Shown in pieces: positions 49,573 through 57,528 of a stretch of DNA of 64,000 nt (position 1 is its first letter; each line of letters starts with the position of its first letter). Source of the stretch: Enterobacter sp. 10-1 (lineage in GTDB: Bacteria > Pseudomonadota > Gammaproteobacteria > Enterobacterales > Enterobacteriaceae); contig NISF01000002.1 in assembly GCA_002270295.1 (NCBI GenBank), positions 124,001-188,000 of the forward strand, in the 5' to 3' direction. The notes under the pieces were generated by a model. It saw only the letters and a program-made list of their open reading frames with translations. It ran no database searches and was not told the origin of the DNA. The translations under genes and the position numbers were made by a program.

Positions 49573-51371
49573 TAGTAGACATCTCGCTGATAACGGCGCT
49601 CAACGCGCAGCTCACTTAAAAATTCGTCCGCCGCTTCGGCGTCCATCGCGCCGAATTCGGCAATCACTTCCAGCAGCGTCTGTTCAACGTCTTTCGCCAT
49701 GCGATTGGCGTCGCCGCAGACATAAATATGGGCGCCGTCATTAATCCAGCGCCACAGTTCGGCCCCCTGCTCGCGCAGCTTGTCCTGAACATAGACTTTT
49801 TGTTGTTGATCGCGGGACCATGCCAGATCGATGCGGCTCAGTACGCCCTCTTTGACGTAGCTTTGCCATTCAACCTGGTAAAGGAAATCTTCCGTAAAGT
49901 GCGGGTTGCCGAAGAACAGCCAGTTCTTGCCCTCGGCGCCTTCCGCCGCGCGCTGCTGCATAAATGCGCGGAATGGCGCAATGCCGGTACCCGGGCCAAT
50001 CATGATGACCGGAGTCTGCGGGTTGGCAGGCAGGCGGAAGTTATCATTGTGTTCGATAAAGACGCGGACTTCGCCATCTTCTTCCACGCGATCGGCGAGG
50101 AAGCTGGAAGCGCCGCCGGCGCGCGCGCGGCCTTCGATCTCATAGCGCACAACGCCGACGGTCACGTGAACTTCGTTTTCCGTTTCCGCCTGCGACGAGG
50201 CGATCGAGTACAGGCGCGGCGTGAGCGGGCGCAGCAGATCAATCAGCGCCTGGGCATCCAGCTGCGCCGGAGAGAAGCGCACCATATCGACGATCGGCGT
50301 GGTGGCCGCATAGTGCTGCAGCTGCGCTTTATCGCCCACCAGCGGCAGCAGCGTTTCGCTGCGCGTTAGGGTGGCATAGTTCTCAACGATGTTGCCGGTG
50401 TTCACCGTCAGCTCAAAGTGCCACGTCAGCGCTTCGGCCAGCGGCAGCGTCTTACCGTCAACGCTAACCGGCTCATCGCCCTTCAGCCACAGCAGTTCAG
50501 CCAGCTCTTTAACCAGCGCCGGATCGTTCTGATACCAGACGCCCAGCGCATCGCCAGGCTGATAGCGCAGGCCGGAGTCACCCAGATCGATTTCCACGTG
50601 GCGCACGTCTTTTTCCGAATCGCGACCGGTAATTTTTTGGTTTACCGAAAGCGTCGCGGTCAGCGGCGCTTCTTTAGTATAGGGGCTGGTGTGAATGTCA
50701 TTGACCGCCCCGCTCGTCGCCAGCTGAGCCGGCGTCGCCGCCGGCGCACGGGCTTTCAGCACATCGACCACGCGGGTGCGCCATTCGGCCGCTGCGCCCT
50801 GATATTCGACGTCAGAATCAACGCGATCGAGCAGGCGCTCCCCGCCCAGCTCGGCCAGCCTGCTGTCGAAATCTTTACCTGACTGGCAGAAGAATTCGTA
50901 GGAGGTATCGCCAAGACCAAAGACCGCAAAAGCGGTGCCTTCGAGCTTCGGCGCTTTTTTCGAGAGCAGGAATTTATGCAGCGCGACGGCTTCTTCCGGC
51001 GGCTCACCTTCGCCCTGGGTTGAGGTCACGACGATCAGCAGTTTTTCGGAGGCTATTTGTTTGAATTTATAGTCGCCTGCGTTAACCAGCTTGACGTTCA
51101 GCTGCGCTGCCTGAAGGTCGTCACGCAGCGCTTCTGCCACGCGGCGGGCGTTGCCGGTTTGCGAGGCGGAAAGCAGCGTAATGCTCGGGACTTCCACAGC
51201 CTGAGCCGGAGCGGCAGCTGCCGCGCCGGAATGCTGATTCAGCACGCCCCAAAAATAGCCGGAAACCCAGGCAAGCTGGGTCGGTGTGAAGTCTGTCGTG
51301 GCCGCCTGCAGGCGCGCCATTTGCTCCGGGTTTAGCGGCAGCAAATTGGAAGGTGGGACCTGTGTCGTCAT
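49572..51371 (-). CDS. cysJ: sulfite reductase flavoprotein CysJ
   Basis: A 599-residue diflavin reductase that passes NADPH electrons to CysI. The FMN flavodoxin domain (about 60-210, [16 protein letters not shown]) is followed by an FAD domain (RLYSIAS near 390) and the NADPH domain ([16 protein letters not shown] near 460). Ends in VY as in E. coli. First gene of cysJIH. Confidence 0.97.
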   Translation of the reverse strand: MTTQVPPSNLLPLNPEQMARLQAATTDFTPTQLAWVSGYFWGVLNQHSGAAAAAPAQAVEVPSITLLSASQTGNARRVAEALRDDLQAAQLNVKLVNAGDYKFKQIASEKLLIVVTSTQGEGEPPEEAVALHKFLLSKKAPKLEGTAFAVFGLGDTSYEFFCQSGKDFDSRLAELGGERLLDRVDSDVEYQGAAAEWRTRVVDVLKARAPAATPAQLATSGAVNDIHTSPYTKEAPLTATLSVNQKITGRDSEKDVRHVEIDLGDSGLRYQPGDALGVWYQNDPALVKELAELLWLKGDEPVSVDGKTLPLAEALTWHFELTVNTGNIVENYATLTRSETLLPLVGDKAQLQHYAATTPIVDMVRFSPAQLDAQALIDLLRPLTPRLYSIASSQAETENEVHVTVGVVRYEIEGRARAGGASSFLADRVEEDGEVRVFIEHNDNFRLPANPQTPVIMIGPGTGIAPFRAFMQQRAAEGAEGKNWLFFGNPHFTEDFLYQVEWQSYVKEGVLSRIDLAWSRDQQQKVYVQDKLREQGAELWRWINDGAHIYVCGDANRMAKDVEQTLLEVIAEFGAMDAEAADEFLSELRVERRYQRDVY

Positions 51372-51690
51372 GCGTCGTTATGTTCCAGTAAGCAAAGCTG
51401 TTATTCGCACCCTGTCAGCGCGGCAAAAACAGAAGAGAATGTAAGGTTAACGGCGCTGATAGTAACAATTAAATAAGGGATGGAAATAACAAATAACCAA
51501 ATGAACTAACCTGTTTTATCTATAGTTATTAACAACAAAATCGATTAAATAACCACATGAAATATAAAGAGATAATATGCATCAGCGCGGCGGATGCGGC
51601 GATTTTCCGCTCAGGGCCGTTTTAGTTAATGCTAAAAAATGTACTTTCCGGTACCCTACGGCGGTTTTTTTGTCTTATTGAGAGTAAAAG
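51372..51690. promoter_or_regulatory. divergent cysJ-queD region with near-identical 15-bp repeats
   Basis: The 319-bp spacer is AT-rich and holds AAATAACCAAATGAA at 51491-51505 and AAATAACCACATGAA at 51547-51561, which differ by one base and are 56 bp apart. This spacing and location, upstream of a cysJIH operon, fit paired CysB activator sites. queD is transcribed away from it on the plus strand. No coding region is visible. Confidence 0.45.
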
Positions 51691-52053
51691 ATGTCCACCA
51701 CCCTGTTTAAAGATTTTACCTTCGAGGCCGCCCACCGCCTGCCCCACGTACCGGAAGGTCATAAGTGCGGTCGCCTGCACGGTCACTCTTTTATGGTACG
51801 TCTGGAGATTACCGGCGAAGTCGATCCTCATACAGGTTGGATCATGGATTTTGCCGAGCTTAAAGCCGCCTTCAAGCCGACCTACGATCGCCTGGATCAC
51901 TACTATCTGAACGATATTCCAGGGCTGGAGAACCCGACCAGCGAAGTTCTGTCGCGCTGGATTTGGCAACAGATTAAACCCGTTGTGCCGCTGCTGAGCG
52001 CGGTGATGATTAAAGAGACCTGCACGGCGGGCTGCGTCTATCGCGGCGAGTGA
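51691..52053 (+). CDS. queD: 6-carboxy-5,6,7,8-tetrahydropterin synthase QueD
   Basis: A 120-residue PTPS-family zinc enzyme of queuosine/preQ0 synthesis. The zinc ligands H15, H30 and H32 and the catalytic C26 (CGRLHGHSF) are visible. ATG with GAGAGTAAAAG upstream. In this window its pathway partner QueE is at the far end. Confidence 0.96.
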   Translation: MSTTLFKDFTFEAAHRLPHVPEGHKCGRLHGHSFMVRLEITGEVDPHTGWIMDFAELKAAFKPTYDRLDHYYLNDIPGLENPTSEVLSRWIWQQIKPVVPLLSAVMIKETCTAGCVYRGE

Positions 52054-52133
52054 TTAAAGCCTTTGTGTCGATGGTCAATATTCCTTAGATAACGCCATGC
52101 TAGCCTATGCGCTCTGGGTATCTGGGGCGCAAT

Positions 52134-53405
52134 ATGGCTGACGATTTTGATATTATTATCATCGGTGCAGGGATAGCCGGCACCGCTTGTGCTCTACGCT
52201 GCGCGCGGGCAGGACTTTCGGTCCTGCTGCTCGAACGCGGCGAACTTCCCGGCAGCAAAAACCTCTCCGGCGGGCGCCTGTACTGCCGAGCTCTCGCCGA
52301 ACTTCTCCCTCATTTTCAACAATCCGCCCCGCTTGAACGCCGTATCACCCAGGAAAACCTGACCCTGCTGACCGACGAGGGCGCCACAACCTATTCCAGC
52401 CTTCAGCCCGGCGGCGACTCCTGGAGTTTACTGCGCGCCCGTTTCGATCCGTGGCTGGTTAACCAGGCCGAAGGCGAAGGCGTACAGTGTATTACCGGCG
52501 CGACGGTCGCGGCGCTGCATCGCGAAAACGGCCGGGTTTGCGGGGTCATTTGCGATAACGAAACGCTGCGCTCCCGCTATGTCGTGCTGGCGGAAGGGGC
52601 CAACAGCGAGCTGGCGGAGCGTCACGGTTTACTCCCTCGCCCGTCCCCAACCGCCATGGCGCTGGGGATCAAAGCGGTGCTGGCGATGGAGCGCAAGACG
52701 CTGGAGGATCGTTTCCGCCTCGAGGGCAACGAGGGCTCCGCCATGATATTCACCGGCGGAGTCTGCGGCGATTTACCCGGCGGCGCGTTCCTTTATACCA
52801 ATCAGGATACGCTCTCATTCGGTATCGTATGTCCACTCTCCTCGCTGGGAAAAGGTGCGGTTCCTGCCTCCGGGCTGCTGGATCGTCTCAAATCGCATCC
52901 GGCCCTGCGTCCTCTGCTGCACGGTAGCGAAACGCTGGAATATGGCGCGCATCTGGTACCTGAAGGCGGCCTGCACGGCATGCCGGCGCAGTATGCCGGA
53001 GAAGGCTGGCTGCTGGTCGGCGACGCGCTGCGCACCTGCGTCAATACCGGCTTCACCGTGCGCGGGATGGACATGGCCTTAATCGGCGCCCAGGCGGCGG
53101 CGCAAACGTTAATCCGGGCCTGTCGGCACGGCGCGCCGCAAAATCTGTTTGCGCAATACCATCAGGAGATCGAGCGCAGCCTGCTGTGGGACGTGCTCCA
53201 GCGCTACCGGCACGTTCCCGCGCTGCTGCAGCGCCCCGGCTGGTATCGCCGCTGGCCCGCGCTGATGGACGATATCTCCCGCGAACTCTGGCAGCAGGGC
53301 GAAGGTCCGGTTCCGCCGCTGCGCCAGATAGTCTGGCGTCATCTTCGCCGTCACGGCCTGCGTCATCTGGCAGGCGATCTTGTCCGGAGCTTACGATGTC
53401 TGTAG
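52134..53405 (+). CDS. ygcN: YgcN, FixC-like FAD oxidoreductase (ETF-quinone oxidoreductase family)
   Basis: A 423-residue flavoprotein. The Rossmann FAD motif is GAGIAGTACALRCARAG (about residues 12-28), and the C-terminal GDA..CVNTGFTVRGMD is typical of FixC/ETF-QO proteins. The ATG at 52134 has GGGG upstream and gives the E. coli length, in preference to an earlier ATG at 52107. It overlaps ygcO by 10 bp. With the ferredoxin-like YgcO it likely moves electrons from the ETF pair YgcQR to quinone. Confidence 0.88.
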   Translation: MADDFDIIIIGAGIAGTACALRCARAGLSVLLLERGELPGSKNLSGGRLYCRALAELLPHFQQSAPLERRITQENLTLLTDEGATTYSSLQPGGDSWSLLRARFDPWLVNQAEGEGVQCITGATVAALHRENGRVCGVICDNETLRSRYVVLAEGANSELAERHGLLPRPSPTAMALGIKAVLAMERKTLEDRFRLEGNEGSAMIFTGGVCGDLPGGAFLYTNQDTLSFGIVCPLSSLGKGAVPASGLLDRLKSHPALRPLLHGSETLEYGAHLVPEGGLHGMPAQYAGEGWLLVGDALRTCVNTGFTVRGMDMALIGAQAAAQTLIRACRHGAPQNLFAQYHQEIERSLLWDVLQRYRHVPALLQRPGWYRRWPALMDDISRELWQQGEGPVPPLRQIVWRHLRRHGLRHLAGDLVRSLRCL

Positions 53406-53656
53406 CACGTAACGTCTGGCGTCCCGCCGACGCCCCGCATATTGTCCCGACGGCTACGCCCGACCGGGAAGTCGTCGAACTGCTTATTGCCTCCTGTCCC
53501 GCCGGGCTTTTTTCACGAACGGCGGACGGCGGCGTGCAGGTCGACTACCGGGGATGCCTGGAGTGCGGCACCTGCCGGCTATTATGCGATAAGGCAACGC
53601 TGAAAGAATGGCGCTATCCTGACTCTGGATTCGGTATTACGTTCCGTTTCGGCTAA
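53396..53656 (+). CDS. ygcO: YgcO, FixX-like ferredoxin
   Basis: An 86-residue iron-sulfur protein with CLECGTCRLLC (about residues 57-67), the FixX motif. The ATG at 53396 overlaps ygcN by 10 bp. The longer in-frame reading (from 53186) runs inside ygcN and is not used. Predicted partner of YgcN. Confidence 0.88.
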   Translation: MSVARNVWRPADAPHIVPTATPDREVVELLIASCPAGLFSRTADGGVQVDYRGCLECGTCRLLCDKATLKEWRYPDSGFGITFRFG

Positions 53657-53663
53657 TAAAACG

Positions 53664-53723
53664 ACTCGTTATAATTCAGGCTGCAGGAACGCTCGCGCCC
53701 CCGCAGCCTGAATGATGACGAGT
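53664..53723 (+). other. nested inverted-repeat hairpin between ygcO and ygcP
   Basis: The inner arms ATTCAGGCTGC (53674-53684) and GCAGCCTGAAT (53703-53713) and outer arms ACTCGT (53664-53669) and ACGAGT (53718-53723) are all perfect. No T-run follows, and it ends 19 bp before the ygcP ATG. It may be an attenuator, a Rho-type signal or an RNA-stability element at the start of ygcP. Confidence 0.6.
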
Positions 53724-53742
53724 AAAATACGAAGGACACACC

Positions 53743-54318
53743 ATGCCCCTGTTACACCTGCTACGACAAAACCCGGTCATTGCGGCCGTCAAAGATAACG
53801 CCAGCCTGCAGTTAGCCATCGATTCCGAGTGCCAGTTTATTTCCGTGCTGTACGGTAATATCTGCACCATCAGCAATATCGTGAAGAAAATCAAAAACGC
53901 CGGTAAATACGCGTTTATTCATGTCGACCTGCTGGAGGGGGCGTCGAATAAAGAGGTGGTGATTCAGTTTTTGAAGCTGGTTACCGAAGCGGACGGGATC
54001 ATCAGCACCAAAGCGCCGATGCTAAAAGCGGCCAGAGCGGAAGGCTTTTTCTGCATTCATCGCCTGTTTATCGTCGACTCTATTTCCTTTCACAATATCG
54101 ACAAGCAGGTGGCGCAGTCCAACCCGGACTGTATTGAAATCCTGCCGGGCTGCATGCCAAAAGTGCTGGGATGGGTGACGGAGAAGATTCACCAGCCGCT
54201 GATTGCCGGAGGCCTGGTCTGCGATGAAGAAGATGCGCGCAATGCGATGAAAGCCGGCGTTGCGGCCCTGTCGACCACCAACACCAGCGTCTGGAAATTA
54301 GCGAAGCAGCTTAATTAA
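53743..54318 (+). CDS. ygcP: YgcP, GlpP-type (glycerol-3-phosphate-responsive) antiterminator homologue
   Basis: A 191-residue TIM-barrel-like protein of the GlpP family. Conserved segments match Bacillus GlpP from memory: HVDLLEG (about 66), GIISTKAP (about 85), IHRLFIVDS (about 105), PDCIEILPG (about 126) and IAGGLV (about 152). In Bacillus, GlpP binds glycerol-3-phosphate and leader RNA of glpD to prevent termination. Here two leader terminators with antiterminator stems lie at the ygcW/yqcE spacer. It is convergent with ygcQ and overlaps it by 4 bp. The RNA target and the ligand are inferred. Confidence 0.8.
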   Translation: MPLLHLLRQNPVIAAVKDNASLQLAIDSECQFISVLYGNICTISNIVKKIKNAGKYAFIHVDLLEGASNKEVVIQFLKLVTEADGIISTKAPMLKAARAEGFFCIHRLFIVDSISFHNIDKQVAQSNPDCIEILPGCMPKVLGWVTEKIHQPLIAGGLVCDEEDARNAMKAGVAALSTTNTSVWKLAKQLN

Positions 54319-55169
54319 TCCTGCGTACAGGCTACCAGTGCTTCCAGTACCGGTAGCCAGTCATCCACGATGCCGACATCCGCCTGAGAAAATACCGGCG
54401 CGCTGGCGTCATGATTAATCGCCACGATAAATCGGCTCCCGCGCACTCCCGCCATCAGCGCCGCCGCCCCTGATGCGCCAGCCACAATGCAGATATCCGG
54501 AGCCAGCAGATGGCCGGAAATACCCACCAGGCGATCGGCATCATAGCCGCCATTCATCACTCGCGCTCGGCTGTAGCCCGCTTCCGCGCCCAGGTTTTGC
54601 GCAAGCGCCGCAATGCCTCCCGCATCGGCCTCTTCCCCGCCCTGCCCGACAACCAGCACCCGCTCCGCCGCCAGCAAAGGGTGCGCGCCCGCGCGCTCAA
54701 CGCGCTCAATCTCCGTCAGCCACTCGGGCTGCGCCGCCGGTACGATACGGCGCTCCGGCAGGCCGTCAGGAAAATCCCCGGACGCATTCCCTCCGGGCTG
54801 GCGCGCCAGGGAGAGGCACAGCGGCCGGGCGCTCACCTCCAGCGTGGCCGTGAGCGCATTGCCCCAATGAGACTTCGTTACCCGACCCTCCGGCGCATTC
54901 AGCGATAGCACCTGGCATACGCTGCCTCCCCGCAGGCGCCAGGCCAGCCGCGTGGCCAGCTCATCGGCCAGCGTTCCCGCCGGGAATAGCACCATATCCA
55001 CCGGCGTCTGTCGCCACTGAGCGACCAGCGCATCCAGAAGCTGCCCGGCAACCTCCGCCCCGGCGTTTGGCGTCCAGCGCTCGAGGTCCGCCGCAGCGAG
55101 ATCGTTTGCCGCCAGCCAGCCGCCCATCGCGGCGCGATCGCCGGCGGCCATAACTATCGCTATCTTCAT
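54315..55169 (-). CDS. ygcQ: YgcQ, electron-transfer flavoprotein alpha subunit-like
   Basis: A 284-residue ETF alpha-type subunit. The C-terminal half has the FAD-binding region (GISGHLLAPDICIVAGASG, about 220-240, and FIVAINHDASAPVFSQADVGIV). The ATG at 55169 overlaps the ygcR stop by 4 bp, in preference to an earlier in-frame start at 55202. Its partner is YgcR. Electrons would pass on to YgcNO. Confidence 0.87.
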   Translation of the reverse strand: MKIAIVMAAGDRAAMGGWLAANDLAAADLERWTPNAGAEVAGQLLDALVAQWRQTPVDMVLFPAGTLADELATRLAWRLRGGSVCQVLSLNAPEGRVTKSHWGNALTATLEVSARPLCLSLARQPGGNASGDFPDGLPERRIVPAAQPEWLTEIERVERAGAHPLLAAERVLVVGQGGEEADAGGIAALAQNLGAEAGYSRARVMNGGYDADRLVGISGHLLAPDICIVAGASGAAALMAGVRGSRFIVAINHDASAPVFSQADVGIVDDWLPVLEALVACTQD

Positions 55170-55948
55170 GGCCGCATCCTCTGGCATAAATAGTTCTCCC
55201 ACAGCGCCCCGGCTTTCTCCTGCGCCGTCGCGCCCTCAACGATAACGGCCGCGCGCCGCGGCGCCGGGCGCATCAGGCGCAGGCACTGAACGTCAGACGT
55301 CGCCTCAACGGTCGCCGCCTGGCGCACGATGTCCGCCTTTGCCGCCGCCAGGCGCTGGCGCATGCCGGGCACCGGGAGCGCCACTTCGCCGCACTGCCTG
55401 ACGGCAATCACCGCCGGTAGCCGCACCCGGCAGCGGCGGATGCCGGAGTCCGTTCGCTGCTCGACAACGGCGAAAGGCGGTTCGAGCGTAAAGCGTTCAA
55501 CCTGGCTGAAACAGGGCCAGTTGAGCATTTCCGCCAGCAGAAACGGCGTCTGGCCATTTTGCCCTTCGCTGCTCTGACAGCCGGTCACGATCAGCTCCCC
55601 GCCGTGGCTGCGCTGCCAGTCTGCGATCTGTCCGGCGATAAACGATGGCGCAAAGCGCAGATCCGCTGCCGTCTCCAGCAGCACCCGCTGGTCAAACCCC
55701 AGCGCGGCAAAGTAGCGCAGCCAGTGCAGCGCGCGCTCGTCGCCAATGCTTAATGCGCTCAAGGTCATCTCGCAGCCCGCATTGCGCTGGGCCAGCAGCA
55801 GCGCGGCGGCGGCCTGCTCATCGGCGCCGATAGCGCTGCGCAATAGTGCGACATCCGGCCCGCAGGTATCCAGCGCGGCGGCCTGCCAGTCCTTTTCCGC
55901 CAGCATGCCGGCGTCAGGCTCCGGCTTAAACGCCAACAGAATGTTCAT
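55166..55948 (-). CDS. ygcR: YgcR, electron-transfer flavoprotein beta subunit-like
   Basis: A 260-residue ETF beta-type subunit (E. coli YgcR 259). ETF beta features include ITGCQSSEGQNGQTPFLLAEML (about 122-140), which lies in the AMP/FAD-binding region. The end overlaps ygcS by 23 bp. Encoded with ygcQ, so an ETF heterodimer is expected. Confidence 0.86.
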   Translation of the reverse strand: MNILLAFKPEPDAGMLAEKDWQAAALDTCGPDVALLRSAIGADEQAAAALLLAQRNAGCEMTLSALSIGDERALHWLRYFAALGFDQRVLLETAADLRFAPSFIAGQIADWQRSHGGELIVTGCQSSEGQNGQTPFLLAEMLNWPCFSQVERFTLEPPFAVVEQRTDSGIRRCRVRLPAVIAVRQCGEVALPVPGMRQRLAAAKADIVRQAATVEATSDVQCLRLMRPAPRRAAVIVEGATAQEKAGALWENYLCQRMRP

Positions 55949-57275
55949 TCGCTCCTCCTTGTCTTTTGTCGCCGCTCCCGGCAGCAGCCAGCGGCAGCGC
56001 TTTGGTTTCCGGGGCCCACAGCCAGGTCACCACAAAGCCGATCAGCAGTACGCCGGCCAGTAGCAAAAGGGTGACCGTCATCCCCCACTGCGCCAGGGTC
56101 CAGGGCAGCAGGCCGGTGCCGATCGCGGCCCCAAGCCGGCTCATGGCGGTTGCGAAGCCAACGCCCAGCGAGCGGATATCCGTAGGAAAGCTTTCCGCCG
56201 GTAGGATCCCCACCAGATTGCTGACCGCCGAAATCGTGGTACTAAACAGGATAAAAAGCAGCAGCGTCCAGGGGCTGCCTGCCGGCAGGCAGGCCATGAC
56301 GAGTAGCGTCGTCGCCAGCAGCAGAAAGCTGCCGAGCAGGAAATGACGATGGGCCAGCAGATGGGTTAATACCAGGCCCAGCAGCGCGCCAACGATCAGC
56401 AGCGCATTCAGCAGCAGGCTGGCGGTCAGCGCATCTTCAAGACCGATGGTTTCGGCGATGGTGGGCAGCCAGGTATAGATAACGAACCACGGGATCACCA
56501 GGCAGACAAAGAAGATGCTGTTAAATGCCGTTCGCCGCCAGTAGCGCGGTGAAAACAGCGTTCTGATCCGTTTATTGGTTGCCGTCACCACCTCGTCGCC
56601 GAGCAGCACGTGCGGGCCAAAGCAGCGGCGCACCACCGCATGAGCCTCGGCGAAGCGGCCCTGGCGTAATAGCCAGCGCGGAGACTCCGGCGTCCCCCAG
56701 CGCAGCAGCGTGATTAACAGCGCCGGTAGCGCGGATGAGGCCAGCAGCCAGCGCCAGGCCTCCGGGTTTTCGCTAATAAAGTGGTGCCCGGCGAGGCTTG
56801 CCAGAACGTACCCGATGGTCCACACCACGCTAAACGCCCCGAGCAGGATGCCCCTATGCCGGCGCGGCGCAAATTCGGCGAGCAGCGTATGGCCTACGGA
56901 GTAATCCCCGCCCAGCCCAATGCCTATCAGGATCCGCAGGCCAATAAGCTGTTCAGGCGTGGTGGCAAAAAACTGCAGAAAAGAAGCGATGGTAATCAGG
57001 ACAAAGCTGAGGTTGAAAATCTTCTGGCGGCCAATGCGATCCGAGACCCACCCAAGGATCAGGCTACCAATAAACAGCCCAAGCAGCGCCTCCCCGCCGA
57101 TCATCCCGGCCATAAAAGGCGTCAGGTGCATGGCGGGGGTCAGCTGGATAATGGCGTAACCGATGACGCCGAGGACGTAGCCGTCAACCAGGTGCGCGCC
57201 GAAGGTTAGTGCAGCAATCCGGCAGTGAAAACCGTTAAGCGGCAGGTCGTCCATTCTCACCGGTGAAGCGTTCAT
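55926..57275 (-). CDS. ygcS: YgcS, MFS sugar/organic-acid transporter
   Basis: A 449-residue major facilitator with about 12 hydrophobic segments. The motif A-like WVSDRIGRQKIF and the RAFVRLL-type PESPRWLLRQGR after segment 6 place it in the sugar-transporter-like group. The ATG at 57275 has AGGGG upstream and gives the E. coli start MNxSPVRMDDLP; a longer reading to 57338 crosses into the ERIC-like repeat. The substrate is unknown. Confidence 0.87.
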   Translation of the reverse strand: MNASPVRMDDLPLNGFHCRIAALTFGAHLVDGYVLGVIGYAIIQLTPAMHLTPFMAGMIGGEALLGLFIGSLILGWVSDRIGRQKIFNLSFVLITIASFLQFFATTPEQLIGLRILIGIGLGGDYSVGHTLLAEFAPRRHRGILLGAFSVVWTIGYVLASLAGHHFISENPEAWRWLLASSALPALLITLLRWGTPESPRWLLRQGRFAEAHAVVRRCFGPHVLLGDEVVTATNKRIRTLFSPRYWRRTAFNSIFFVCLVIPWFVIYTWLPTIAETIGLEDALTASLLLNALLIVGALLGLVLTHLLAHRHFLLGSFLLLATTLLVMACLPAGSPWTLLLFILFSTTISAVSNLVGILPAESFPTDIRSLGVGFATAMSRLGAAIGTGLLPWTLAQWGMTVTLLLLAGVLLIGFVVTWLWAPETKALPLAAAGSGDKRQGGANEHSVGV

Positions 57276-57324
57276 TTCTACCCCTTCATGGTCCGGTAAA
57301 GGCGGCTTCCCGGTTGAGAAGCCG

Positions 57325-57524
57325 TATATACCCGTCATACTTCAAGCGGCTTGTGGGTTAGCTTTGTTACCCGGCTCATCCATGAGCCTCGCCCTTGAGG
57401 ACCGCCGCTACACGGCGTTCAAATCTGTTCCGGACAGATTTGTCGCTCACCCAACATAGCTATCTATGCTCCAGGGAATTGACTCTCTTGCCGCCTGCGA
57501 GCAACTCGAATTATTTGGGATATA
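57325..57524. repeat. ERIC-like element with a divergent, enlarged centre (about 200 bp)
   Basis: The two ends (CCCGTCATACTTCAAG at the left, GCAACTCGAATTATTTGGGA at the right) match the ends of the ERIC element near fhlA, in inverted orientation. The centre is different and about 70 bp longer. It contains stacked perfect hairpins: GGCTCAT/ATGAGCC (57373-57388), CGCCG/CGGCG (57402-57416) and CAAATCTGT/ACAGATTTG (57420-57442). It lies in the ygcU-ygcS spacer, transcribed as RNA with the ygc genes. Confidence 0.7.
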
Positions 57525-57528
57525 ACTA

